64,000 nt of DNA from Gongronella butleri (taxonomy: Eukaryota; Mucoromycota; Mucoromycetes; Mucorales; Cunninghamellaceae): the NCBI GenBank assembly GCA_025201375.1, contig JAIWZP010000047.1:62001-126000 (forward strand). Direction: 5' to 3'. Below are positions 34,428-44,661 of the stretch, piece after piece (the stretch's first letter is position 1; each line of letters starts with the position of its first letter). The translations under genes and the position numbers were made by a program. The notes beneath the pieces are model-generated. The model had not been told where the DNA came from. It saw only the letters and a list, made by a program, of their open reading frames with translations, and ran no database searches.

Positions 34428-34821
34428 TATTTGTGCTTGAAGAACGAGAAGAAAAGGAAAAAACAACAACATACAAAAAGTGCTCAACTAGGCCATTGTG
34501 CCTGAAGGTTTTGACTGGAATGTGCAACGTCGGAGATTATGACAAGTCGGCGGTCGAAGCTTCGCGTCGCGTTTTTACACCGCGACAAGGCATGCGGTGC
34601 TACTGGGAAATCGTTATTTATTGTGGTTTGACGAGATTACAATATGCTGTACGACAATAAAACTTGACAGCATAATGATTGCAACGGGACCCAATAGCAT
34701 TGCATATTAGAGTCCATACAAATGCGCGCCATGGCTACTGGATTAATGCCGACATTGACGATTTTTACACTTTTGCATCAAAGTCCACTTGTTTACCTTA
34801 GGAACTCTTCTTGATTTCAAA
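34428..34821. other. 3' flank of the transposase gene
   Basis: About 390 bp downstream of the transposase stop, up to the 32-bp inverted repeat. AT-rich, with AATAAA near 34656. No gene seen. Confidence 0.4.
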
Positions 34822-34941
34822 CTGGAGAGGGAGCATCATCTGTTTCAACTTTACGCGCAACTTTCTCTTTTTATGATACTGTAATCTCCTTGAGGCCCGC
34901 CGAATGTAGTAAAGTTGAAGCAGATGATGCTCCCTCTCCAG
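34822..34941. repeat. 120-bp hairpin with 32-bp arms
   Basis: The arms 34822-34853 and 34910-34941 are reverse complements with a single mismatch, beginning CTGGAGAGGGAGCATCATC. The 56-nt loop holds a TACTGTA. It lies between the convergent transposase and second gene. It could be a miniature inverted-repeat element or a transcript-end structure of the larger element. Confidence 0.85.
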
Positions 34942-35167
34942 CGGGATTAGATTTAAGATCGCATATAAAAGATGTACTGATTTAATATATAAAAATAAAA
35001 ATTTGTATGGAAAAGGGGACGGACGACGGGCGACGGCGGAAGTGAGCGATGTAGATAGGACGAGAGAGCGAGGGACGGGGGAGCAAAGAGAAACAAAAAA
35101 AGTGAAGAACGGCACAAAAGCACCAACAGTCACCCACAAATGGGGCAGTGGGAGGGGAGGGGCGAAA

Positions 35168-35548
35168 TCATTGGCGGTTGGCGGCAACTTCGCGAAGGTA
35201 TTCCATGCGCTCTGCGCGACGCGCTACCCTGTTCTGGCGTCGTTGGACGATCTTGGTGGCTACCTTGACCGTGGCGGCGATGATTGCCTGCGAACAGGCA
35301 TCGTCGTCAGAGTCGTGGTCCGCATTGGATAACTCACGCTCTACAATCGCCTCAGATTGCCGACGGAGGTGGTCAACCTCCGCATCTTCATCGCATGACG
35401 AGTAATCGTCGTCTTCCTCGGCCGTGCTGCTGGGTACGAACCCCCAAATTGGGTATGACCCTTGGACGACGCGGTGCTTTGGGACCACGGTTTGGTCAAA
35501 AGGATCACGTTCGTTCCCGTAGTCGACCATGTTGATGACCCTCGTCAG

Positions 35549-35586
<38 letters not shown>

Positions 35587-36612
35587 AGTCGCCGAATATC
35601 GAACATTTCCACCACCTTGACGCATGATTGCAACATACGAAGTCCGTCCTGCCATCGGGGTACCAGCGCATTTTCGTATTGTTCGGGCCGTCATCTTCAA
35701 TATCGGATGTGAGTTCAGAGGTAAAAACGATCTCGGGGTTGTCGAACAATTCCTTGACGGCATCGTCGTCTTCTTCAAAGTCGAGGAAGTGGATCTCGAC
35801 TTTGCCCTTGTCCAAGTACTTAAATTTTTGCAATCTTGCGGCGGCAATCTAAGTGAAAAAATCAGAAAAAAATCAAAAAATTGATAAATGACTTACATCT
35901 CGGCGCTTCTTAACGCGCGTTGTCGCTTCCGCGCTGGCTACACGCGCGAGTTCCTCCGCATTGTTGTTTTTGAGGGCATTGAGCTTGCTCCACTTGGACC
36001 GCTCTTCGCGATGCCGACGTTTCAGCAATTGCTTGATCAAAACATCCGACCACATGGCCGCACCACTGGCGACGTTCTCCTTTTGCACAAGTTGATGAAG
36101 ATTCCTCGCCAAATCCTGATTGACCTTCGCTGAAAAAAGCTTTGAGCCGTCCCAGCTCACTTTATATATACTCATTGCGTTTTTGATTGCGCGCTAAAGA
36201 ATAATAAGGGTTCAATACTTGTTGTCAAACAAATGCGAGCAACCATACTTACAGCGATTTCGATCATGGCGATATTGCGCTTCTCAGTGCGTTCCACCTC
36301 GTCGTTCAATTCGCCATTGACCAGTTTTTTGAATTGATCCGCAAGATCGTTGATGCGGGCACTCTCGACTGCCAGGCTAGTCTTGAGCTCTGCCAGACCA
36401 TCGGTGACCGCCTGACCGACGCGATGTACCGTTAGCGCGCTGTTGTTTATGGCTCGGTCAATGCTTCCTAGCCTATTGGCCATCGTTCGCACTTTTTCGT
36501 CTAAATCGCGAACCTTGTTCGCAATGGGCGTCGATGTGGACGCCGTCTCGGGTCGGGCTCTTTTCCTGTTGGGTCGCACCTCTGTGGGTCGTTCTTGTCC
36601 GTTGTTTGTCAT
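35168..36612 (-). CDS. Unrecognised nuclear-type protein linked to the transposase gene
   Basis: I do not recognise the family. Four exons (36612-36253, 36193-35897, 35848-35639, 35548-35168) give 415 residues and every intron is phase 0. The N-terminus has a basic PNRKRAR stretch that could be a nuclear localisation signal. Heptad-like segments from about residue 30 to 120 suggest a coiled coil, exon 2 is basic (LLKRRHREERSKWSK), exon 3 acidic, and the last exon has an acidic cluster and a basic end (RRQNRVARRAERM). The exon 3 donor was set at GTATGT after DGRTDF, because later GT donors lead to a stop; the intron then has a CTGAC branch sequence and a run of about 30 T. A TATATAAAG box lies about 65 bp upstream. 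It may be the DNA-binding or accessory protein of the element; that is inference. Confidence 0.65.
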
Positions 36613-36674
36613 TGAGCAGTTGCTTGGAATGATGAAAAAAGTGGAAAAAATCAGCATTTCTTTTACGATTGCAC

Positions 36675-36685
36675 TTTATATAATG
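36675..36685 (-). promoter_or_regulatory. TATA box of the transposon-linked second gene
   Basis: On the minus strand this reads ATTATATAAAG, about 65 bp before the start codon of the 415-residue protein. It lies between that gene and the 79-bp tandem repeats. Confidence 0.55.
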
Positions 36686-36814
36686 CATTTTTGTGATGGT
36701 TCGTCGTACTCGGTACCCAATCGTGGTTTCTTAGCACGTTGCGTTTTAGTAAAGAATGCAGCTATGATATAACGAAGATCTACTATATAACACAAGACCT
36801 AATAAGATCAAAGT

Positions 36815-37120
36815 GGAATGAACATGCTTCGCTTTGGGCATTCTTGTCATCATGGCTTTTGGAGCGCATTAAAATCACGCGACAAGAGCTAGAGGAATGA
36901 ACATGACTGGCTTTGGGCATTCTTGTCATCATGGCTATTGGAGCGCATTAAAATCACACGACAAGAGCTAGTGAAATGAACATGGCTGGCTTTGGGCATT
37001 CTTGTCATAATGGTTCTTGGAGCGCATTAGAATCACACGACAAGAGCTAGTGGAATGATTATGGCATGCTTTGGGCATTCTTGTCATGGCTCTCGGAGCG
37101 CATCATAATCACAAGGCAAG
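36815..37120. repeat. Four tandem 79-bp repeats
   Basis: Units start at 36815, 36894, 36973 and 37052, a constant 79-bp period; the last unit is slightly shortened. Each carries CTTTGGGCATTCTTGTCAT near its start and GGAGCGCAT and a GACAAG(AGC) block near its end, so CTTGTC and GACAAG form an inverted pair inside every unit. They lie directly upstream of the second gene. In CACTA elements, subterminal repeats of this sort are binding sites for the element's own DNA-binding protein. Confidence 0.9.
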
Positions 37121-37244
37121 CAAAAGAAAGTTGTTATTCCAAAAAAAAAAAAAGTGCTGTTTTTTCTCTTTCACTTTTTTTTGTCGGCTTAAGTTCAAAA
37201 CACGGACAAGAGCACCAGATTATGCTAATCGGTGGCGCCTTTGA

Positions 37245-37481
37245 CCCGTTTTTTTGTTATTATTCGTCTTTTAACAACTGTGGCGTCTTTTGACACGCTG
37301 TTTTGTATCAGTGTGCGTGTTTTCACTCGTTGTGGCGACTTTTCTTTTTTTTTTGTACAAACATGCATGTTCATGAGCTTCTTTGAGTTGTGACTACGAG
37401 TAAAAACTCGCACACTGATACAAAACAGCGTGTCAAAAGACGCCACAGTTGTTAAAAGACGAATAATAACAAAAAAACGGG
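37245..37481. repeat. Long inverted repeat with 85-bp arms
   Basis: The arms 37245-37329 and 37397-37481 are reverse complements over 85 positions with two or three mismatches near the inner end. The loop is 67 nt. The arms include GTTATTATTCGTCTTTTAAC. No open frame spans it. It is either a terminal or subterminal structure of the mobile region or a separate foldback element. Confidence 0.9.
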
Positions 37482-37629
37482 CCGAAAACGTCAGTGATGT
37501 AGGAACAAACACGAGTGCAAGATTCATTAAACAAAATAATAAAAACGGAGCCGGGCATGTGAACTTCAACCACACCTTGTGCAATCTCTTCTATTATGAG
37601 ACACTGTTGTTGCCCATCTAACACTAAGT

Positions 37630-37634
<5 letters not shown>

Positions 37635-37671
<37 letters not shown>
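37635..37671. repeat. 37-nt poly(A) tract
   Basis: A pure A run of 37 bases between the long inverted repeat and the tRNA gene. It could be the poly(A) end of a retroposed sequence or simple slippage. Confidence 0.7.
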
Positions 37672-37673
<2 letters not shown>

Positions 37674-37948
37674 AAGAAAAGATTGTCATGTGGCACGGGC
37701 CCTGAAATATGAAGGGAAATGGCAGAGAAACCGATTCGAAGCCAAAAAAGTGCCGGCAACTTAATCCGGCGCGCCAAAATCACGACGAAATGACTTTAAC
37801 TCCGAAAATGGCCAGAACGTATCCGAAATCGCGCCGGAACTTTTGTTCTCGGCTTTCCCAAATCGCGCCGTCATCGAGCTTTAACTCCGGTGTTTAAACT
37901 CCGAATTCTGTGGGATGTCAGAAACTCCTCTCTTTTCAAAAAAACGGA

Positions 37949-38021
37949 GCCGCCATAGCACAGTTGGCAGTGCGCGTGCCTAGTAAGCACGAGGTCCAGA
38001 GTTCAAATCTCTGTGGCGGCA
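37949..38021 (+). tRNA. tRNA-Thr(AGT): tRNA-Thr (anticodon AGT)
   Basis: A complete 73-nt cloverleaf without intron. The acceptor arms GCCGCCA and TGGCGGC pair perfectly, the D arm is GCAC/GTGC, the anticodon arm CGTGC/GCACG encloses the loop CTAGTAA with anticodon AGT, and the T arm CAGAG/CTCTG encloses TTCAAAT. Discriminator base is A. It decodes ACT and, after A34 to inosine editing, ACC. A T-rich stretch follows, suitable for polymerase III termination. Confidence 0.95.
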
Positions 38022-38597
38022 TTCATTTTTGCACTTTTCAAAATCAGATTATTTTTTTTGCTTTTGCTTTTTTCAGTTGGCAAGCTGCCCTTTTCGCTTT
38101 CTTTTTGGAGCTTGTATGCGACTTTTGGCAGTGGCTGTTCCATTGGGCCATTGGTGGCCTGTCAATGGTCTACACTGTGTTCATTTTGTTTTTTTTTTTT
38201 CATGGCGGCAGTCGCTGGAGGCTGCACCTGGTTATTTCGGTAGATGCGTGCTGACAGCAGCAGATGGTGGATGCGCAGGGCAACGTCTTGCCACGAAAAT
38301 AAGGGTGCAAAATGGACGGGACAATCGCGCATTTGCACATTTGCGTTTGATTTATATTTGAATCAACGCTGATGCTTCGATTGCTGCACAACCTGGTCTC
38401 AGAGGGTGGGCAGTCGTGACGCGTCGGGTGGCACAACTGGAGGAATGAACTAGTTTATGCATGAAAATGGAAGATCCTTCAGATTTTTTTTAAACATTGC
38501 TTCTCAAAGGGTTTGTTTTTTGGGCAGATACATGCACTAGCCAAGACGAACAACTGATCCGATTTTGATAGAGATCGGATTGATATTTCATGAACTC

Positions 38598-38628
<31 letters not shown>

Positions 38629-38867
38629 CTCCAATGGTCATGTTTTCGGCAGCCACCTGATCCATTGCCAGTTTTTAATGCACAGCATGCGGCGGCGGTA
38701 ACGCGTAAAATAATCTTGGTGGACACGCCATTCAAACAAGCGTTGGACCACACCTCTTTGCCGATGACAATGCAATAATAAAAATGGAGGTCCATTGACT
38801 GGTTTTGAAGTGAAAAGCAATATTTTGGAGTTTGAGGCCATGTTTTCGCCGCAATGTAAACTTGATG
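38022..38867. other. Gene-free DNA after tRNA-Thr
   Basis: About 850 bp with a poly(A) run near 38601-38628. Open frames are short and T-rich. Nothing recognisable. Confidence 0.45.
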
Positions 38868-38960
38868 GAAAGTGGTCACAGCGCCAGGAAACAAGAAACC
38901 ATCAGAAAGAGCACGACTGGGCGCATACATGGATGCCGGTGATCTGAAAAAAAAAACTGA
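38868..38960 (+). repeat. Fragment of dispersed repeat A
   Basis: A short stretch with GTGGTCACAG, CCATCAGAAAGAG and GGTGATCTGAAAA in the order found in the middle of repeat A copies 1 and 3. Confidence 0.5.
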
Positions 38961-38989
38961 GGCGTGGTCGCTTGACGCACGTTTGCCGA

Positions 38990-40440
38990 GAAGATCGCGT
39001 GTCAATGTGCCAACCCATTATCGAAAAGTTTTAAGAGTCATTGCACACCAACTCGCCAAAAACTCAACGCGATGTCTCCAAAACACAAGCGCTTTTACAG
39101 TCTTTGATCATGGATCTATTCGATATGACTCATGCGCCGATACGCTGGGCCTTTGTCGCATACGCTACCAAATGGGCAAAACTTTACCCCCATTTACTGG
39201 GCACATCCTCTGGGTCCTGGTCATCGGATCCTATATTTAAGCCTGAGGATGCTGAACTCCCTAAGCACCAATGATATCAAGTTTTCTCAGAGATCGGATC
39301 ACTCAGTTCTGAGAAAATGCAATTCGCATAATTTTAGAGCCAAAACAGAGTCAAAACGACACCTGAAGGCTAACTCGCCAAGAACTCGACGCGATGTCTC
39401 CAAACCACCAGCGCTTTTACCGCGTTTGGCCGCTAATTCATTTGAGATGATTCACGCGTCGAGGCGCTCAGACGTTGCCGCTGTACGAGACCAAATGGTC
39501 GTGATTTTACCCCCTTTATGCCTACGAAACTGGCGCTTCCTCATAAACTTGCTCATCTGGTCCCAAATTTGGATCAGTTGACGGTAGACCCAATTCTTCA
39601 GTGTTGTTAAGTTTTTTCGCGAATCGGATCACGCAGCCGCGAGAAAGTTCGAGATTCGTGTTTGGTAGTGAAACTCCAACGCAAAACAATATTTTACGCA
39701 TTTCTCTCGATGAGGCCGATCATCTAGCTCCAAATTTACGTCAGTGGATACGTGACTCGAAAATCCGACGATGTCAAGTTTTTTCTCAAATCAGATCACT
39801 CAGTCCTGAGAAAATGCATTTTTTACAAAATCAGGGCCAAACCAAGATCCAAAAGAGCCCTCAAGGCTAACTCGCCGAAAACATGATGCGATATTCCCAA
39901 ACCACAAGCGCTTTTATCTCGTTCCACCACCGATTCATTTGAGGTGATCATGTGTCGGGGCGCTCAGCCGTTGCCGCAGTACTGTACAGTACGAGACAAA
40001 ATGCTGCTGATCGTACCCCATTTACGCCTATGAAACTGGCGCTATCTCAGAAACTCGCTCTTCTGGCCCCAAATTTTTACCAGTTGATTGCAGACCCAAT
40101 TCTCGAATGGCGTTAATTTTGTTCGCGAATCGGATCGCTCAGTCTCGAGAAATCTTGAGATTCGTGTTTACTAGTAAAAACCCAGCGTCAAATAATATTT
40201 TACGCGTTCCTCCCGATGAGTCGGATCGTATGACTCCAAATTTAGACCAGTCGATGCCCTTACCCTAATCTTCGATGGTTCCAGTATTTTCCATAAATCG
40301 GATCATTCAGTCCTGAGAAAATGCGTTTTGCGTACTGTATATTCAGGGCCGAATCAGGAATTCAGGATCAAACGACCCCTGAAGGTGAACTCGCCGAGAA
40401 CACGACGACGCGATTTCCTCAAACCATTAGCGCTTTTTTT
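38990..40440 (+). repeat. Degenerate tandem repeat, unit about 320-520 bp, four copies
   Basis: The anchor AACTCGCC, followed by a CGCGATGTCTCC-like word and then GCGCTTTTAC, recurs at about 39050, 39372, 39869 and 40388. Between anchors the order is again shared: a CTGAGAAAATGC block, CCAAATTT with CAG, and AATCGGATC. The spacing shows one shorter and two longer units. No protein-coding content is evident. It is a diverged satellite-like array. Confidence 0.7.
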
Positions 40441-40489
40441 TTGCAGTAGTACCGCGTTTGGCTGCTGCTGATTCATTTGAAAACGAATG

Positions 40490-40925
40490 TTCGCAAATTC
40501 TTCACAACGCTTGTTTGATTTTTTACGAAGGCTCGCAAAGTCGTCTTTACGACGACGTTCGCTCAATTTTTTATCATACTGCCTGTACTTACTAACGTTA
40601 TTCGCAAAGTCTTTACCACGACAACCGGACAACGTTCTTCGTTCGATTTTTGTACTGTACTAAAGCTGTTCGCGAAGTCTTCACGACGTTCGTTCGATTT
40701 TTTTTTTTTTACTGTAGAAAGTTGTTCGCGAAGTCTTCACGACGTTCGTTCGATTTTTTTTTACAAAGTTGTTCGCGATGTCTTCAAAACATTCGTTCTT
40801 CGATTTTTCACGAACATTGTTTGCGAAGTCCTCATAACGTTGTTCGTTCGATTTTTTTATGAACGTTTGCGAAGTCTTTAAAACGTTTGTTTGATTTTTA
40901 CGTACGTTCTACGTTGTTCGCGAAT
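40490..40925 (+). repeat. Minisatellite array 1, unit about 45-55 bp
   Basis: Imperfect units built on GTTCGCGAAGTCTTCA, an ACGTTCGTTCG word and a run of T, repeated about eight times. The same unit forms a second array about 850 bp to the right. Confidence 0.75.
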
Positions 40926-41754
40926 GAAGTCTGTTGTATTTGCCTGCTTTACAGAGCTTAGATTTAATAAGAAAAGCCTAACAGACGCTTGGTCTGTCAA
41001 CGAAAGAAAGCATAAGCGCGTCTTAAACGCGCTCAACGCGTCAATGCGTGTGCAAGCAGCGATCAAAGAATTAAAATGCTGACTTGTTGCCGCAATTGGA
41101 TCTTTCTCATGCCGCTCCTCTAAGCGAGCATTGCCCAATTGGGTAATGCTCCCGCTCTGCTCGTCACAAAAGCCCGCTGTCGGCTGGTCATCTCCTTTTA
41201 CCGCTTTTTCATGCGTTTTGGAAGAATGCGCATCTTCCTCCATCTCGGTCTCTGTACGCATCATCACATTGTCTCAGATGCTTAAGTAGAAACACACCCT
41301 CACGGTTTCATAGCCTGCTTTGATCACTAAGTGATCAATGCCTTTTGAGAAACAAAAGAGAAAAAAAAAAAAAGAAAAATGGCCTGTCCGTGCCAAACAT
41401 TGCATGTTGGCACACACGACTCGAACCATTATGTTTCTCGCACTTGCGCACCAAGTGAAACAACACGGTGCTTGCAAGCATTGGCATGTTTGAATCCTCT
41501 GGGATGGGCATAACGTTTTGTTTGAGATCTGCGCGGCCATGTCTTGGTCTCACGCCCCTGTTTCCTTATTCAGACGCCGCGACAGCTTCATTTTACGCGT
41601 CTACGCATCTAGCCTATCCGTCTAGGCATTTTTCATTTTTGTATAAGTATCGAGATCTTTTCATTTTAATAAAAGACTTACTTCATTCTCGTTATTCTTA
41701 ACGTCTCTATCTTTTTCACCCTTTTTTGCTCAAAAGCTACCCCATATTCTTCAA
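40926..41754. other. Non-repetitive island between two minisatellite arrays; possible small gene
   Basis: About 830 bp of normal-looking sequence flanked by the same minisatellite. On the minus strand 41267-40878 is open for 129 codons with mixed composition (starting MMMRTETEMEEDAHSSKTHE), and 41511-41335 has another open stretch ending in a T run that resembles an intron end. On the plus strand 40927-41082 could encode a basic 51-residue peptide. I cannot join these into a convincing gene and recognise no family. Confidence 0.25.
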
Positions 41755-42060
41755 AATCTTCAAAGTTTTCGTTTAATTTTTTACGAACGTTTTTGCGAAG
41801 TCTTCAAAGCGTTTGTTCAATTTTTTACGAACGTTATTTTTTGCGAAGTCTTCAAAACGTTCGTTTGATTTTTTACAAAGTACTGTACGTTGTTTGCTAA
41901 ATCTTCAAAAAATCAAAACAACTTTCGTTCGATGTTTTGCGTCCGTTGTGTGCGAAGTTTTCAAAACGTTTGTTCGATCGATTTTTTACGAAGTACGTTG
42001 TTTTTTGTGAAGTTTTCATCACAACGTTTGTAAATATTTCGCGAAGTCGCATGTCGAACG
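41755..42060 (+). repeat. Minisatellite array 2, unit about 50 bp
   Basis: About six degenerate units with GCGAAGTCTTCAAA, CGTTTGTTC and TTTTTTACGAA words, homologous to the array at 40490-40925. Confidence 0.7.
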
Positions 42061-43812
42061 TCGAAGGCATTTCTTGCATCTCTAGCGAATGAGATCAGTT
42101 TCATCGATGGGTGGCTAAAACTCGCAGAGAAAAGTCACTTTCCATTAAAATTTTTGATTGCGATTTGCTCGACAACAGCAGTCTAATAAACCTGTGATTT
42201 GTATTCCAGTTTATTACTAACAAACAGAGGGTAAAGCATCTAATGGGATGACTACAGTAGCTAGGGGTATGCTAGCTTGCTTGGCCAGTTTTAACTTTTT
42301 GGATCGGTCATTTCACCAGGCTGCAGCTCACTCAGCGCACAAAAATGTGCGAAATAAAAAAATAAAAAAATAGAAAAAAAATAAAAATTCCATGCAATCC
42401 ATCACCTTAATTTGGAAGTCTCAAACCTTAAATTTTGCAAAAAAAATTGCACCAAAGTAGACAATTTTGTCAGTCGATCGGCGTTCATGCATCACTCTTT
42501 GGCCTTTTTTTTTACGTTGGGGTGACCTGTCATTTTGTCTGTCAACAGCAAATTGACGGAATTACCTGTTTGGGCTGCATTGATCACGCGGAGTTCGAAA
42601 AATTCCAAATTGGGCATTTCTGAGATTGAAATGTGTGACCCCTGAATTTTTCAAAAGTGGTCGTAGCGCTTGGGGCTTTAAGCCTTTTTGTTGCAAATTT
42701 TGCGCTGAGCGCGATGCAATTATTTTTGAGCAGGGTCGACCAAGCAGCTGGACAGATGAATGCAAAATAGTACAAATAGAAAGTTTTGGCATTTTCGAGT
42801 GCAAAAAAATCGGGCGGGTCCGTCGTCTTGAGCACTGAGTTGTAGTTTATGCCTCGACGCGTATTTCATGGGCGGGCAAATGGGCTGTAAAAAAATTTCT
42901 GGAGGCACAGCAGGCCGGCAAAGTCTGAAAAACACATATTGTCGTTTTCCAAATGCAAATGTGTTGTTTTTTTGTGCAGTGTAGCACAGTGCCATAGGCA
43001 TTGCGATGGCGCTGCGCATCATATTCTGTCTACTGAGATTAAGAAATGGACAGATCACAGGGGGGTCACACGCTCACACCGTTTATTTACACTTTTACAG
43101 TATGAATTAAAAGCTTAAAACTATGAAAAACGACCGGCTTTTGTGATACAACTTTGGGGTTTCGCGTTCATTTGGCAGAAAAAACAAAGCCAAGCTGAGC
43201 ACCAAACCTACATCGCTTAGGATGCAGAGTGTTGATGTGTTGCCGCAGTCCAAACGTGCCGGTCCATTTGATTTTGAATTTTGATCGAGCGGTAGATTTT
43301 GATCTCTTGTAACTATTTTTTTTCTAGGTTTCTCAGCGGTCAGCGCTTCGCTTTGCGCAGAAAAATTGCTGCCGGCGTTGTGTTCCAACACGTCAGGTTG
43401 CAATCGCTGCAAGTTGAATTACTGTATAAGCAGAGTGCATTAGTGTATACAGTAACGTGCAAAAAAACGTCGCAAATTTGATTTCGACAGCTTTTTCTGG
43501 GCATCAGTGTGTCGCAGTGTCCTATGTACAGTATTGTATAAGCATCAAAATGGGCAGATATAAAAAAAAATATCAAAGGGAAACCGCCAAAGTATCTGGC
43601 TCTTTGCGAGTTTGTTCAAACGACACGGCCCGTCATTTTCGATCCATGCCGCAACCGCGCTTAATGCTCAACCAATTCTACCGAGAAAATCGAGGCAATT
43701 TGGCATTGGGCATTCGGACGAGCGTGTCGACCCGCTCCAAACCCGTTCTTTTTCTTCCTTTTCTCTCTCTCTCTCTCTATTTTTTTTTTTTCCCTTTTGC
43801 GCAGTATTAAGC
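42061..43812. other. Gene-free DNA before the NC2-alpha gene
   Basis: About 1.75 kb without a convincing gene. The piece 42105-42275 resembles 62735-62830 and 63540-63710 (shared CTGGCAGAGAAAA-like and GCATCTAAT...GATGACT words). TACAGTA or TACTGTA occur at 42253, 43096, 43420, 43448 and 43527. Immediately upstream of the NC2-alpha start is a CT microsatellite and T run. Confidence 0.45.
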
Positions 43813-44456
43813 ATGAAGAAAAAGTACAAGACTAAATTCCCCGTGGTAAGCAGTGATCTTGTTTTTGGACGTGCCATGCTTCAGGCAGAATAAATTGGAA
43901 ACGAAAAAAAAAGCCACCGAGACACTGACCATGGCGGCGTCCCCGGGTGCTTTTTTCTTCTTCTCTCCCATAGGCTCGTATCAAGAAGATCATGCAGCTT
44001 GATGAGGACGTGGGCAAAGTGGCTCAGGCGACGCCCATCTTGATATGTACAAAAAAAAAAAAAAATCAAGTGGGCGGGGCGGCAAGCGATTGAAAATAGC
44101 GCTCACGCGCGTCTCGCGCCGCTCTTTTTTTTATAGCCAAGGCCTTGGAATTGTTCATGCAGTCGTTGATTGATCAAGCGTGCGGCGAGGCGCGGCAGCG
44201 CGGGGCCAAGCGGCTGACGGTGTCGCACTTGTAAAAGACCAAAAAAAGCAGAAAATGCCCTTTTTTTTTTTTCGCGGGCATGGCAGGCTCATTCTCGCTT
44301 TTTTTTTTCATTCATAGGAAAAAGACGATTGACACGACCGAGCAATTCGACTTTCTCAAGGACATTGTGGCCAATGTGCCGGATCCGACGGATGCGATGG
44401 AGGAGGACAAGGCGCGAGTAAAAAAGCCAAAGAGCGCGCGTGTCAAAGACGAATGA
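43813..44456 (+). CDS. BUR6: Negative cofactor 2 alpha subunit (DRAP1/Bur6)
   Basis: NC2-alpha pairs with NC2-beta (Dr1) through histone folds and binds TBP on DNA to control transcription initiation. Four exons (43813-43845, 43974-44046, 44137-44230, 44318-44456) give 112 residues. The histone fold starts at KFPVARIKKIMQLDEDVGKV and continues through SKALELFMQSLIDQACGEA and RLTVSHL. The characteristic EQFDFLKDIVANVPDP follows the fold. A short basic tail (KKPKSARVKDE) ends the protein. It is compact but full for the conserved part. All splice junctions fall on family-conserved sequence. Confidence 0.94.
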
Positions 44457-44661
44457 TTTTCTTTTTTACACGCTCCCCTCCCCCTCCCACTTTGGACTAT
44501 ATACCTCTCTTTCTCACTTTTGTGCAACGAAGGATGGCACAAAGCACGTAGATAATGACGAAATCTTTTTTATCCATTTCTTTTTCCTTTTTATCTTTTT
44601 TTCTTTTTTCGCTCGTTTGAATAAACCTCTTTTTCCCAACCACTCGTTTTTTTTTTTTTTC

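Noticed and set aside
40490..42060. CRISPR-like array
   Set aside because: Units are degenerate, vary in length and have no constant repeat with unique spacers; this is a eukaryotic minisatellite.
42584..42838. Overlapping plus and minus frames of 70-83 codons with several Cys
   Set aside because: Both strands are open by chance in AT-rich DNA; no zinc-finger spacing or start context supports either.
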